Shown here piece after piece: positions 1 through 5,574 of a stretch of DNA of 11,915 nt. The DNA comes from Villigracilis sp900696595. Lineage in GTDB: Bacteria > Chloroflexota > Anaerolineae > Anaerolineales > Villigracilaceae. The notes beneath the pieces were generated by a model. It was not told the origin of the DNA. It saw only the letters and a list, made by a program, of their open reading frames with translations, and searched no databases. Numbering within the stretch: position 1 is the first letter of the stretch; each line of letters starts with the position of its first letter. A program made the translations under genes and the position numbers. The stretch lies in NCBI GenBank assembly GCA_030263615.1, contig SZPH01000096.1, forward strand, positions 1 to 11,915, read 5' to 3'.

Positions 1-98
1 GTGATGGCCGCCGTCAGCGTTGTCTTCCCGTGGTCAATGTGCCCCATCGTCCCCACGTTCAGATGCGGCTTGCTTCGATCGAACTTCCCTTTCGCCAT
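1..98 (-). CDS. tuf: Elongation factor Tu, N-terminal fragment (runs off the window)
   Basis: EF-Tu is the GTPase that delivers aminoacyl-tRNA to the ribosome. Only the first 32 residues are inside the window. They read MAKGKFDRSKPHLNVG followed by TMGHIDHGKTTLTAAIT, with the G1 P-loop GHIDHGKT and the typical EF-Tu amino terminus. The ATG is at 98-96, and a Shine-Dalgarno AAGGAGAG (105-112 on the plus strand, reversed) sits six bases upstream, so the start is secure. It lies 45 bases downstream of tRNA-Thr(GGT) on the same strand, and no promoter is visible between them, so it is probably transcribed with the three tRNAs. The rest of the gene lies left of base 1. Identification is very safe; whether the genome has a second tuf copy cannot be seen here. 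Confidence 0.96.
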   Translation of the reverse strand, partial: MAKGKFDRSKPHLNVGTMGHIDHGKTTLTAAI

Positions 99-143
99 GT
101 TTCGCTCTCCTTGATATATTGAAGAAATGCTTTTCAGCAACTG

Positions 144-216
144 AGCCCTCAACGAGATTTGAACCCGTGACCTCACCCTTACCAAGGGTGTGCTCTGCCA
201 GCTGAGCTATGAGGGC
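144..216 (-). tRNA. tRNA-Thr (anticodon GGT)
   Basis: The reverse strand folds into a full cloverleaf. The acceptor stem GCCCTCA pairs with TGAGGGC, the D arm contains GCTC/GAGC, the anticodon stem CACCC/GGGTG closes the loop TTGGTAA, and the T arm ACGGG/CTCGT closes TTCAAAT. The anticodon is GGT (reads ACC, Thr). The discriminator is T at 144, and CCA is not encoded (CAG follows). It is the third tRNA in the operon, next to tuf. Confidence 0.96.
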
Positions 217-266
217 ATTGCCTGCTGTTCCCCACCAACTGGGGAGCGCCATCGGTTATGACGCTG

Positions 267-349
267 TGGGCAGTGAAGGATTCGAACCTCCGAAGTCTTC
301 TGACAACTGATTTACAGTCAGTCCCCTTTGGCCACTTGGGTAACTGCCC
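267..349 (-). tRNA. tRNA-Tyr (anticodon GTA)
   Basis: This is a class II tRNA on the reverse strand. The acceptor GGGCAGT pairs with ACTGCCC, the anticodon stem ACTGA/TCAGT closes CTGTAAA with anticodon GTA, the T stem is GGAGG/CCTTC, and a long variable arm contains the helix GTC-AGAA-GAC. The long variable arm and GTA together identify tRNA-Tyr. The discriminator is A at 267, and CCA is not encoded. The 50 bases separating it from the next tRNA hold a small hairpin but no tRNA. Confidence 0.96.
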
Positions 350-400
350 ATACTGTATTTGCTTTTTAATCGCCGAAATTTCTCTCAATCGGCGCTTCAG

Positions 401-473
401 AGCCGACGACGAGAATCGAACTCGTAACCGCCCGCTTACAAGGCGGGCGCTCTGCCGATTGAGCTACGTCGGC
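401..473 (-). tRNA. tRNA-Thr (anticodon TGT)
   Basis: This is a cloverleaf on the reverse strand. The acceptor GCCGACG pairs with CGTCGGC, the anticodon stem CCCGC/GCGGG closes CTTGTAA with anticodon TGT (reads ACA, Thr), and the T stem is ACGAG/CTCGT. The discriminator is T at 401, and CCA is not encoded. It is the first gene of the operon, about 12 bases downstream of the predicted transcription start. Confidence 0.96.
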
Positions 474-491
474 AAGTCAATAAGCGGACAG

Positions 492-519
492 ATTATACCA
501 AAACAACCCCGAGCGTCAA
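492..519 (-). promoter_or_regulatory. Sigma-70-type promoter of the tRNA-tuf operon
   Basis: On the reverse strand, TTGACG (519-514) is followed after exactly 16 bases by a perfect TATAAT (497-492). Transcription would start near 485, a dozen bases before the first tRNA. This near-consensus sequence fits the strong expression needed for tRNAs and EF-Tu. Confidence 0.88.
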
Positions 520-620
520 GCGTTTTTGAAAAATGGAAAACGGGGAATTCAATTTATGGGAGGGAAAAGCGACTAGAACCTGTTATGCGCTTTATAAGAC
601 ATAAGCAACCGAAACCCTTC

Positions 621-697
621 AACGTGAATAGCGCGAATATGGCGAAGTTCACAAAATTTTTTTTCGCGTCATTCGCCCGATTTGTGTAATTCGCGTT
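621..697. repeat. Interspersed inverted-repeat element, GCGAAT type
   Basis: The left side carries AACGTGAAT, GCGCGAAT and GGCGAA. After a run of T the right side mirrors it with TTCGCGTC, ATTCGCC and AATTCGCGTT. The two halves are imperfect reverse complements around a T-rich centre. The same architecture, built from different hexamers, recurs at 11630-11716 and 11842-11915. Confidence 0.55.
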
Positions 698-903
698 AAA
701 ATTTTTCCGCTCCGTCAAACGACAGCGCATCAATTACACAAGATCCCCTTTATTTTTCTCTATGGGTTCTGAAGTGAAAAAAGTTAACCTATCCTTTTAG
801 CCACCCCCATTCCTTTTGCCGCCTGGTGATTACCCATAACTCAGAATCGCGGGGTTAAATCCGCCTGCTCAGCGCGCGGAAGCCCTTCAAGCTGGAGCAA
901 CCA

Positions 904-968
904 GTCGGATTTATCCGACGTTCACGAACTGAGGCAGGGCGCTTGCGCTGAGTTCATCGAAGCCTCAG
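904..968. repeat. Palindromic repeat cluster (REP-like)
   Basis: GTCGGAT-TT-ATCCGAC (904-919) is a perfect palindrome with 7-bp arms. It is followed by CTGAGGC (929-935), which pairs with GCCTCAG (962-968) around a 26-base interval. Neither is followed by a T tract, so they do not look like terminators of a known gene. A hairpin with a related stem (GCCGAC/GTCGGC) lies at 2317-2334. Confidence 0.5.
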
Positions 969-1022
969 CCCGCCGAATTAAGCGGCGTAAAGATGCGGGT
1001 AATCGCCACAGTCTGCCGCCTC

Positions 1023-1050
1023 TTGACGAATAGAACAACTGTGCTATACT
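1023..1050 (+). promoter_or_regulatory. recA promoter
   Basis: TTGACG (1023-1028), a 16-base spacer and TATACT (1045-1050) form a good sigma-70-type promoter 85 bases upstream of the recA ATG. The predicted start near 1057 gives a leader of about 79 bases. Confidence 0.8.
1032..1045 (+). promoter_or_regulatory. Possible LexA (SOS) operator in the recA promoter
   Basis: AGAAC-AACT-GTGCT is a dyad with one mismatch to AGAAC-N4-GTTCT. It resembles the Gram-positive type LexA box CGAAC-N4-GTTCG. It lies entirely between the -35 and the first base of the -10 element, where a repressor would block RNA polymerase. SOS control of recA is usual in bacteria. The LexA target in this lineage is not known to me, so this remains tentative. 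Confidence 0.45.
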
Positions 1051-1135
1051 CACAGCGCTTCAACCCGCCCAACCCCTGTTGCCAAAAGCAGGGTTAACCA
1101 GATAGGCTCTACGCACAAACTATGGAGACTTACAC

Positions 1136-2239
1136 ATGGCAAGAAAACGCGCCGCAGCCGCAGAGACTGCACCCTCTCAAAACATAGACAACGCCAAACG
1201 CGCCGTTTTGGATAAAGCCGTCGGCGACATCCTCAAACGCTACGGCGACGGCTCCATCATGCGCCTCGGCGAAGCGCACGGCATGATCACCGAGACCATC
1301 CCCACCGGCTCGCTCTCGCTCGACATCGCCCTCGGCGTCGGCGGCGTCCCGCGCGGGCGCGTGGTCGAAATTTACGGACCAGAGTCTTCCGGCAAAACCA
1401 CACTTTGTTTACACATTGTCTCCGAAGCGCAAAAAGGCGGCGGCACCGCCGCATTCATAGACATGGAACACGCCCTCGACCCCGTCTACGCCGCGCGCCT
1501 CGGCGTGGACATTGACAACCTGCTCGTCTCCCAGCCTGATACCGGCGAACAGGCGCTCGAAATTACCGAGACCCTCGTCCGCTCCGGCGCGGTGGACGTG
1601 GTGATTGTCGACTCGGTAGCCGCCCTCGTACCCCGCAATGAGATCGAAGGCGATATGGGCGATGCCAGCATGGGTATGCAGGCGCGTCTCATGTCTCAGG
1701 CGCTCCGCAAACTGAGCGGCGCCATCAACCAGACCAAGACCACCGTCATCTTCACCAACCAACTGCGCCAAAAGATCGGCGTGATGTTCGGCAACCCCGA
1801 AACCACCACCGGCGGCCAGGCGCTCAAATTCTACGCCTCCCTTCGTCTCGACGTGCGCCGCATTCAATCCATCAAGATGGGCGAGGAAGTCATCGGCAAC
1901 CGCACGCGCGTCAAAGTCGTCAAGAACAAAGTCGCGCCGCCCTTCCGCACCGCCGAATTCGACATCATGTTCAACGAAGGCATCTCCAAGAGCGGCGACG
2001 TGCTTGACCTTGCCACCAAATTCGAAGTCATCCAAAAACGCGGCGCCTTCTTCTCCTACGGCGACATCCGCATCGGGCAGGGACGCGAGAACGCCAAAGA
2101 TTACCTGCGCTCCAACCCCGACCTGATGAACGAAATCGAAACCGTCATCCGCCAAAAATCAATGTCCGGCGAAATCGCCCTCCCGCTCGACATGGGCGAC
2201 AGCGGCGAAACCTCCGGCGGAAACGAAGAAGAAGCGTAA
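1136..2239 (+). CDS. recA: Recombinase RecA
   Basis: RecA forms an ATP-dependent filament on single-stranded DNA, drives strand exchange in homologous recombination and triggers LexA cleavage in the SOS response. The 367-residue protein has the family's normal length. Visible landmarks are Walker A GPESSGKTT (81-89), the catalytic glutamate in AFIDMEHALDP (E111), Walker B within VDVVIVDSVAAL (153-164) and the DNA-binding L2 segment around MFGNPETTTGG (217-227). The tail is short and acidic (ending NEEEA), as is usual. The ATG at 1136 has GGAG eight bases upstream. The gene stands alone with its own promoter, a possible LexA site and an intrinsic terminator right after the stop, so it is monocistronic. 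No RecX gene follows. Identification is certain. Confidence 0.99.
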   Translation: MARKRAAAAETAPSQNIDNAKRAVLDKAVGDILKRYGDGSIMRLGEAHGMITETIPTGSLSLDIALGVGGVPRGRVVEIYGPESSGKTTLCLHIVSEAQKGGGTAAFIDMEHALDPVYAARLGVDIDNLLVSQPDTGEQALEITETLVRSGAVDVVIVDSVAALVPRNEIEGDMGDASMGMQARLMSQALRKLSGAINQTKTTVIFTNQLRQKIGVMFGNPETTTGGQALKFYASLRLDVRRIQSIKMGEEVIGNRTRVKVVKNKVAPPFRTAEFDIMFNEGISKSGDVLDLATKFEVIQKRGAFFSYGDIRIGQGRENAKDYLRSNPDLMNEIETVIRQKSMSGEIALPLDMGDSGETSGGNEEEA

Positions 2240-2246
2240 AATACAG

Positions 2247-2273
2247 TGGACACGGAAACGTGTCCATTTTCTT
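2247..2273 (+). terminator. Intrinsic terminator of recA
   Basis: TGGACACG (2247-2254), the tetraloop GAAA and the perfect complement CGTGTCCA (2259-2266) are followed by TTTTCTT. The 8-bp stem with a U tract begins seven bases after the recA stop codon. Confidence 0.92.
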
Positions 2274-2316
2274 ATGACCCTGCATCCTCCCGCCTCCCCT
2301 CCAATCCAGGCAATCC

Positions 2317-2368
2317 AGCCGACTTCAGTCGGCTTCGTAAGAATAGCGCGGGGGTTGCATCCCCGCGC
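2317..2368. repeat. Two adjacent palindromic repeats (REP/BIME-like)
   Basis: The first hairpin is AGCCGAC-TTCA-GTCGGCT (2317-2334), with 7-bp arms and a 4-base loop. The second is GCGCGGGG (2346-2353) paired with CCCCGCGC (2361-2368) around a 7-base loop. They lie 11 bases apart and end ten bases before the next gene's likely ATG. Such paired GC-rich palindromes are typical of dispersed intergenic repeats. No T tract follows. Confidence 0.6.
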
Positions 2369-2377
2369 GGGCAATGG

Positions 2378-2935
2378 ATGATGAAAAGTCGTCCGGCGAT
2401 AAACTCAGGAACTCGCCTCTCTCCCCGCCGATGCCTGATTCTCCTCCCACTCCTTTCCTTCGCCGTCGCCTGTTCCCCCCAACCCGCGCCGACGCCCTTC
2501 CGCCCTCCGACAGCGATACAACCGACGGCAATCCCCCCCACCCCAACCCCTACATTCACGCCGACCGTCATGCCGACGGCGACGCCGACCACCGGTCCCT
2601 GCGCCAACGAATTGACCTTCCTTGACGACCTGACCATCGAAGACGGCGCCACATTCTCGCCCGGCGCGCCCATTGACAAACAATGGCTCGTCCAAAACGA
2701 CGGGACCTGCGACTGGGACGAAACCTACAAACTGAAATGGATCGGCGGCCACACCCTCGGCGTGAGCGAAGAACAACCGCTCTTCCCCGCCCGCGCCGGC
2801 GCGCAGGTCACATTGCGCATCGTCTTCACCGCCCCCGCCGAACCGGGAATCTATCAAAGCGCATGGCAGGCCCTCGACCCTGCCGGGAATATCTTTGGCG
2901 AGGTCGTTTACATGGAAATTGTAGTCAACCAATAA
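2378..2935 (+). CDS. Lipoprotein with NBR1-type Ig-like domain
   Basis: The protein is predicted to be exported and lipid-anchored, with one Ig-like domain of the kind first described next to BRCA1 (NBR1). Its ligand is unknown. From this start it has 185 residues: a basic N-region (RR at 17-18), a hydrophobic stretch LILLPLLSFAVA and a lipobox cysteine at C32, then a Pro/Thr-rich linker to about residue 70. The NBR1-like domain spans about 74-185, with the hallmarks DLTIEDGATFSPG, a W-L-V-Q-N-D-G-T-C-x-W strand, and a late GIYQSAWQALDPAG-x-x-FG. The frame is open back to a GTG at 2246, but that lies inside the recA terminator and would bury the signal peptide, so I chose ATG 2378 (another ATG follows directly). 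No convincing ribosome binding site is visible, so the exact start is uncertain. Such lipoproteins are frequent in Anaerolineae. Confidence 0.8.
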   Translation: MMKSRPAINSGTRLSPRRCLILLPLLSFAVACSPQPAPTPFRPPTAIQPTAIPPTPTPTFTPTVMPTATPTTGPCANELTFLDDLTIEDGATFSPGAPIDKQWLVQNDGTCDWDETYKLKWIGGHTLGVSEEQPLFPARAGAQVTLRIVFTAPAEPGIYQSAWQALDPAGNIFGEVVYMEIVVNQ

Positions 2936-3153
2936 GAACCTGTTCGACACCGATCCCTTTGCTTCTTCGCCGCGCAAACAAAGATACACCGTAAAACCAA
3001 ACCCGGTTCAGATATCCCCTTTCCGATGGCTATAACCATTCCAAGCCGCCGCCAAAAACTTCTGATACCTTTTGACAGCCTCCGCAAGCCGCGCGGGACT
3101 ATCCTCACTCTCAACCTTTGAACCTCTGCACCTCTTGAAAAAACGGAGCCTTC

Positions 3154-4749
3154 ATGCAAACAAACCCCAACAAACTCTGGGTCCCCGTCCTCATCCTCGG
3201 CTGGCTGTTCGACTTCCTCTTCTGGGAGAATCCCCCCGGAGTCAACTTCGCCATCTTCTGGACGGCCTGTCTGATCGGCGGCTTTTACCTGCTTCTAAGC
3301 GAAGGACTGCGCCCGCATCGCAACACCCTGTTGCTGATCCCCCTCTTCGGCTTCTTCGCCGCCGTGACATTCATCCGCTCCGAGCCGATGACGACCTTCC
3401 TCGCCTACACCTTCACCATGCTCGCGCTGACGATTTTCACCGTCGCCTACCTCGGCGGCAGATGGATGCGATATACCTTCGCCGATTTCATCGCCAAAGC
3501 CTTCTCGCTCTTCGGCAGTATGCTTGTGCGCCCAATCGGCTTCGCCGCCGACTCGCGCAAAGCCCAGGCAGAGGCTGGAATTCAACCCTCCAAATACAAC
3601 TTCATGCCCATCCTGCGCGGATTGGTCATCGCGATTCCCGTCGTGATGATCTTCGCCTCCCTGCTCGCTTCGGCGGACGCGGTCTTCAACCAGCGCGTCA
3701 ACGATCTGGTCGAAGCCTTCAAACTCGAGAACCTGCCCGAATACATCTTCCGCATGATCTACATTCTCATCATCGGGTACGCGCTTGCCGGAATTTACCT
3801 GCATGCCGCCTCCGCGTCGCGCGATGAAAAACTGATCGGCGAAGAGAAGCCCATCGTCCCGCCCTTCCTCGGCTTCATCGAATCGTCCATCGTGCTGGGG
3901 AGCGTCGTCGCGCTCTTTGCCATTTTCGTCGCCGTCCAATTTAAATACTTCTTCGGCGGCGCGACCAACATCAACGTCGAAGGCTACACCTACGCCGAAT
4001 ACGCCCGCAAAGGTTTTGGCGAACTCGTCACTGTGGCGTTCTTCGCGCTGATCATGCTGCTGACTCTCAGCGGCGTGACCAAACGCCAGACCGAATCGCA
4101 GAGAAAAATCTACTCCGGTCTCGGCGTCGCGCTCGTCGCGCTTTTGCTCGTCATGCTTTTCTCCGCCTACCAACGCCTCAACCTGTACGAAGCCGCCTAC
4201 GGGTTCTCGCGCCTGCGAACCTACACCCACGTCTTCCTGGTCTGGATCGGTCTGCTTCTCATCGCAACCATCGTCCTCGAAACCCTGCGCAAAGAGCGCA
4301 TGTTCGCCTTCGCCCTGCTGACCGCCTCATTCGGATTCGCCGCCTCCCTGCCCATCCTCAACGTGGACGCCTTCATCGTGGACCAAAACATCCGGCGCGA
4401 GTTGAAAGGCGTCGCCGCCGAAGATTTGGACTCCCAATACTTCGTCGAACTCTCCGACGACGCCATCCCGCCCCTCGTGGGCGCGCTTCGCTCCCCGTCT
4501 CTGCCGGATTCCGTCCATGAGAAAGTGACCGCCGCCCTGGCCTGCATCCGCTACAACCGCGACTTTCGGCAAGACGGCGACAAGTTCAAATGGCAGTCCT
4601 TCCACTTCTCCCGCCAAAACGCGGATAACGCCCTCGCCTCTGTCAACGATGAACTGGACGCCTTCGAGATTGACGAATCGGAATATCCCGTCCGGGCAAT
4701 CTCCCCCGACGGAGAAGAATTCTATTGCTCGCCATATTATTACGATTAG
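3154..4749 (+). CDS. DUF4173 family integral membrane protein
   Basis: This 531-residue polytopic membrane protein has no established function. Some ten hydrophobic segments can be picked out, roughly 8-25, 31-48, 58-74, 82-100, 152-174, 200-217, 244-262, 290-306, 322-337, 358-376 and 382-402, followed by a soluble C-terminal part of about 125 residues. Family-diagnostic stretches are YAEYARKGFGELV (280-292) and LNLYEAAYGFSRLRTYTH near 342-359, both characteristic of DUF4173. The ATG at 3154 has CGGAG five bases upstream. A 218-base spacer separates it from the NBR1 lipoprotein gene, and I see no good promoter in that spacer. It ends 174 bases before the DsbA-like gene, with the heptamer array between, so co-transcription with that gene is possible but unproven. 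A long frame on the opposite strand (3295-4230) is only its shadow. Confidence 0.87.
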   Translation: MQTNPNKLWVPVLILGWLFDFLFWENPPGVNFAIFWTACLIGGFYLLLSEGLRPHRNTLLLIPLFGFFAAVTFIRSEPMTTFLAYTFTMLALTIFTVAYLGGRWMRYTFADFIAKAFSLFGSMLVRPIGFAADSRKAQAEAGIQPSKYNFMPILRGLVIAIPVVMIFASLLASADAVFNQRVNDLVEAFKLENLPEYIFRMIYILIIGYALAGIYLHAASASRDEKLIGEEKPIVPPFLGFIESSIVLGSVVALFAIFVAVQFKYFFGGATNINVEGYTYAEYARKGFGELVTVAFFALIMLLTLSGVTKRQTESQRKIYSGLGVALVALLLVMLFSAYQRLNLYEAAYGFSRLRTYTHVFLVWIGLLLIATIVLETLRKERMFAFALLTASFGFAASLPILNVDAFIVDQNIRRELKGVAAEDLDSQYFVELSDDAIPPLVGALRSPSLPDSVHEKVTAALACIRYNRDFRQDGDKFKWQSFHFSRQNADNALASVNDELDAFEIDESEYPVRAISPDGEEFYCSPYYYD

Positions 4750-4787
4750 CCGCATCCCTCCCGTAAGAATAAACATCCATCGGCCGT

Positions 4788-4913
4788 CTGCAACCTGCAA
4801 CCTGCAACCTGCAACCTGCAACCTGCAACCTGCAACCTGCAACCTGCAACCTGTAACCTGCAACCTGCAACCTGCAACCTGTAACCTGTAACCTGTAACC
4901 TGCAACCTGCAAC
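4788..4913. repeat. Heptanucleotide tandem array, 18 copies of CTGYAAC
   Basis: There are eighteen uninterrupted 7-base units. Fourteen are CTGCAAC and four are CTGTAAC (units 10, 14, 15 and 16, starting at 4851, 4879, 4886 and 4893). A partial CT follows at 4914-4915. No unit has an insertion or deletion. The array lies 38 bases after the DUF4173 stop and ends ten bases before the ATG of the DsbA-like gene. Because 7 is not a multiple of 3, it is open in several frames, which creates spurious repetitive ORFs on both strands. Unit number is likely to vary between strains by slippage. Confidence 0.97.
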
Positions 4914-4923
4914 CTAAATCTAC

Positions 4924-5556
4924 ATGGACTTCAAACTAACCATCTTCTCCGATTACATCTGACCGTGGTGCTATGTCGGCCAGGGTGTGGTCGAGAGACT
5001 CAAAAAAGAATACAACATGGATGTCGAATGGCGCCCATTCTATTTGCGCCCCGATACGCCGCCCGAAGGCATGGACCTGCCGGAGTACATCGTCCGCGCG
5101 CGCGCCAACGGCTCGGAGGAACGCCTGCATCAACTGGCGGAAGCGCACGGGATGACGTACATCCCCGCCGAACGGATATTAAACACGCGCGTCGCCCATG
5201 AAGCGACCGAATACGCCCGCTCAAAAAACCGGGCAAACGAATTCCACAAGATTGTTTTTCATAAAGTCTACGCCGAAGGGCTGGACATCAGCAAATGGGA
5301 CGTTCTGCGCGCCGCCGCCGCAGAAGCCGGGCTGGACGCCGACGATATGCAAAAACAGGTGGAAGACGGAAAGTTTACGGGCGAAGTCGCCGGGCAGGTC
5401 CAGCAGGCCTATCGCATCGGCGTGAGCGGCGTGCCGACCTACGTCATCAACGATAAATACGCCGTCGTCGGCGCGCAGCCGTATGAAGTTTTCAAAAACG
5501 CATTGGAGCGGATAGTCGCGCATAAGCGAGTCGGCGCGCGCAACATCAGTCCTTAA
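4924..5556 (+). CDS. DsbA/FrnE-family thiol oxidoreductase, candidate selenoprotein (UPWC active site)
   Basis: Predicted thioredoxin-fold oxidoreductase of the DsbA/FrnE/HCCA-isomerase type, 210 residues if the in-frame TGA at 4960-4962 is read as selenocysteine. The sequence begins MDFKLTIFSDYI, then U13, then PWCYVG. Family members have CPWCYxG here, so the TGA replaces precisely the N-terminal redox cysteine, and C16 is kept. The frame then stays open for 197 codons with full family character, including the cis-proline loop GVSGVPTYVI (P171). A conventional gene caller would start at GTG 4987 (V22) and lose the active site. The ATG at 4924 is the only sensible start, because an in-frame TAA lies at 4915. 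No Shine-Dalgarno is visible, since the heptamer array abuts. There is no signal peptide, so it is probably cytoplasmic, as is usual for FrnE-like proteins. The alternative is a nonsense mutation or base-call error. The downstream gene is 18 bases away. Confidence 0.8.
4976..4994 (+). promoter_or_regulatory. Candidate bacterial SECIS stem-loop
   Basis: TCGGCC (4976-4981) pairs with GGTCGA (4989-4994) in six pairs, one of them G-U, around the 7-base loop AGGGTGT (4982-4988). The loop begins 19 bases after the TGA at 4960-4962. Known bacterial SECIS elements sit inside the reading frame just downstream of UGA and expose guanines near the start of a small apical loop for SelB; both features are present. 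The lower stem is poorly paired, so this is supportive rather than decisive. Confidence 0.55.
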
Positions 5557-5574
5557 TGCCAGGAAGGAGCAGCC

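Larger units (their letters stand above)
520..1022. other. Intergenic region between the divergent tRNA-tuf and recA operons
   Basis: I find no gene in this roughly 500-base stretch. An open frame at 258-689 runs across the tRNAs and is not a gene. The region holds a GCGAAT-type inverted-repeat element (621-697), a perfect 7-bp-arm palindrome (904-919) and a longer inverted pair CTGAGGC/GCCTCAG (929-935 and 962-968). The part from about 700 to 830 is AT-richer than the neighbouring genes and shows nothing I can name. Confidence 0.7.

Noticed and set aside
258..689. 143-residue plus-strand frame
   Set aside because: It runs antisense through two tRNA genes, the operon promoter and a repeat element, and has no protein-like features.
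1071..1095. Hairpin AACCCCTG/CAGGGTT in the recA leader as a regulatory structure
   Set aside because: The stem has a bulge, and nothing links it to a known riboswitch or attenuator.
1409..2155. 248-residue minus-strand frame
   Set aside because: It is the shadow of recA.
2246..2377. Upstream GTG start of the NBR1 lipoprotein
   Set aside because: The GTG lies at the edge of the recA terminator hairpin, has no ribosome binding site and would place 44 extra residues before the signal peptide.
3072..3102. TTGACA as a promoter for the DUF4173 gene
   Set aside because: The -35 hexamer is perfect, but no acceptable -10 occurs 16-18 bases downstream.
3112..3135. Three degenerate octamers of the form (C/G)(A/C)ACCTYT as a tandem repeat
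   Set aside because: There are only three imperfect copies; this could be chance in a pyrimidine-rich stretch.
3295..4230. 311-residue minus-strand frame
   Set aside because: It is antisense to the DUF4173 gene, which has membrane helices and diagnostic motifs. The minus product is charged and His/Gly/Asp-rich without a domain.
4643..4912. Frames encoding repetitive peptides (LQVAGCR-type and NLQPATC-type)
   Set aside because: They arise because the heptamer array lacks stops in several frames. They have no independent start signals and overlap the end of the DUF4173 gene.
4788..4913. CRISPR array
   Set aside because: The units are seven bases long and directly abutting, with no spacers.
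4960..4962. TGA read as Trp or Gly (alternative genetic code)
   Set aside because: The position aligns with a catalytic Cys, Trp is encoded by TGG throughout, and the gene at 5575 ends with TGA at a plausible place. The other complete genes end in TAA or TAG.
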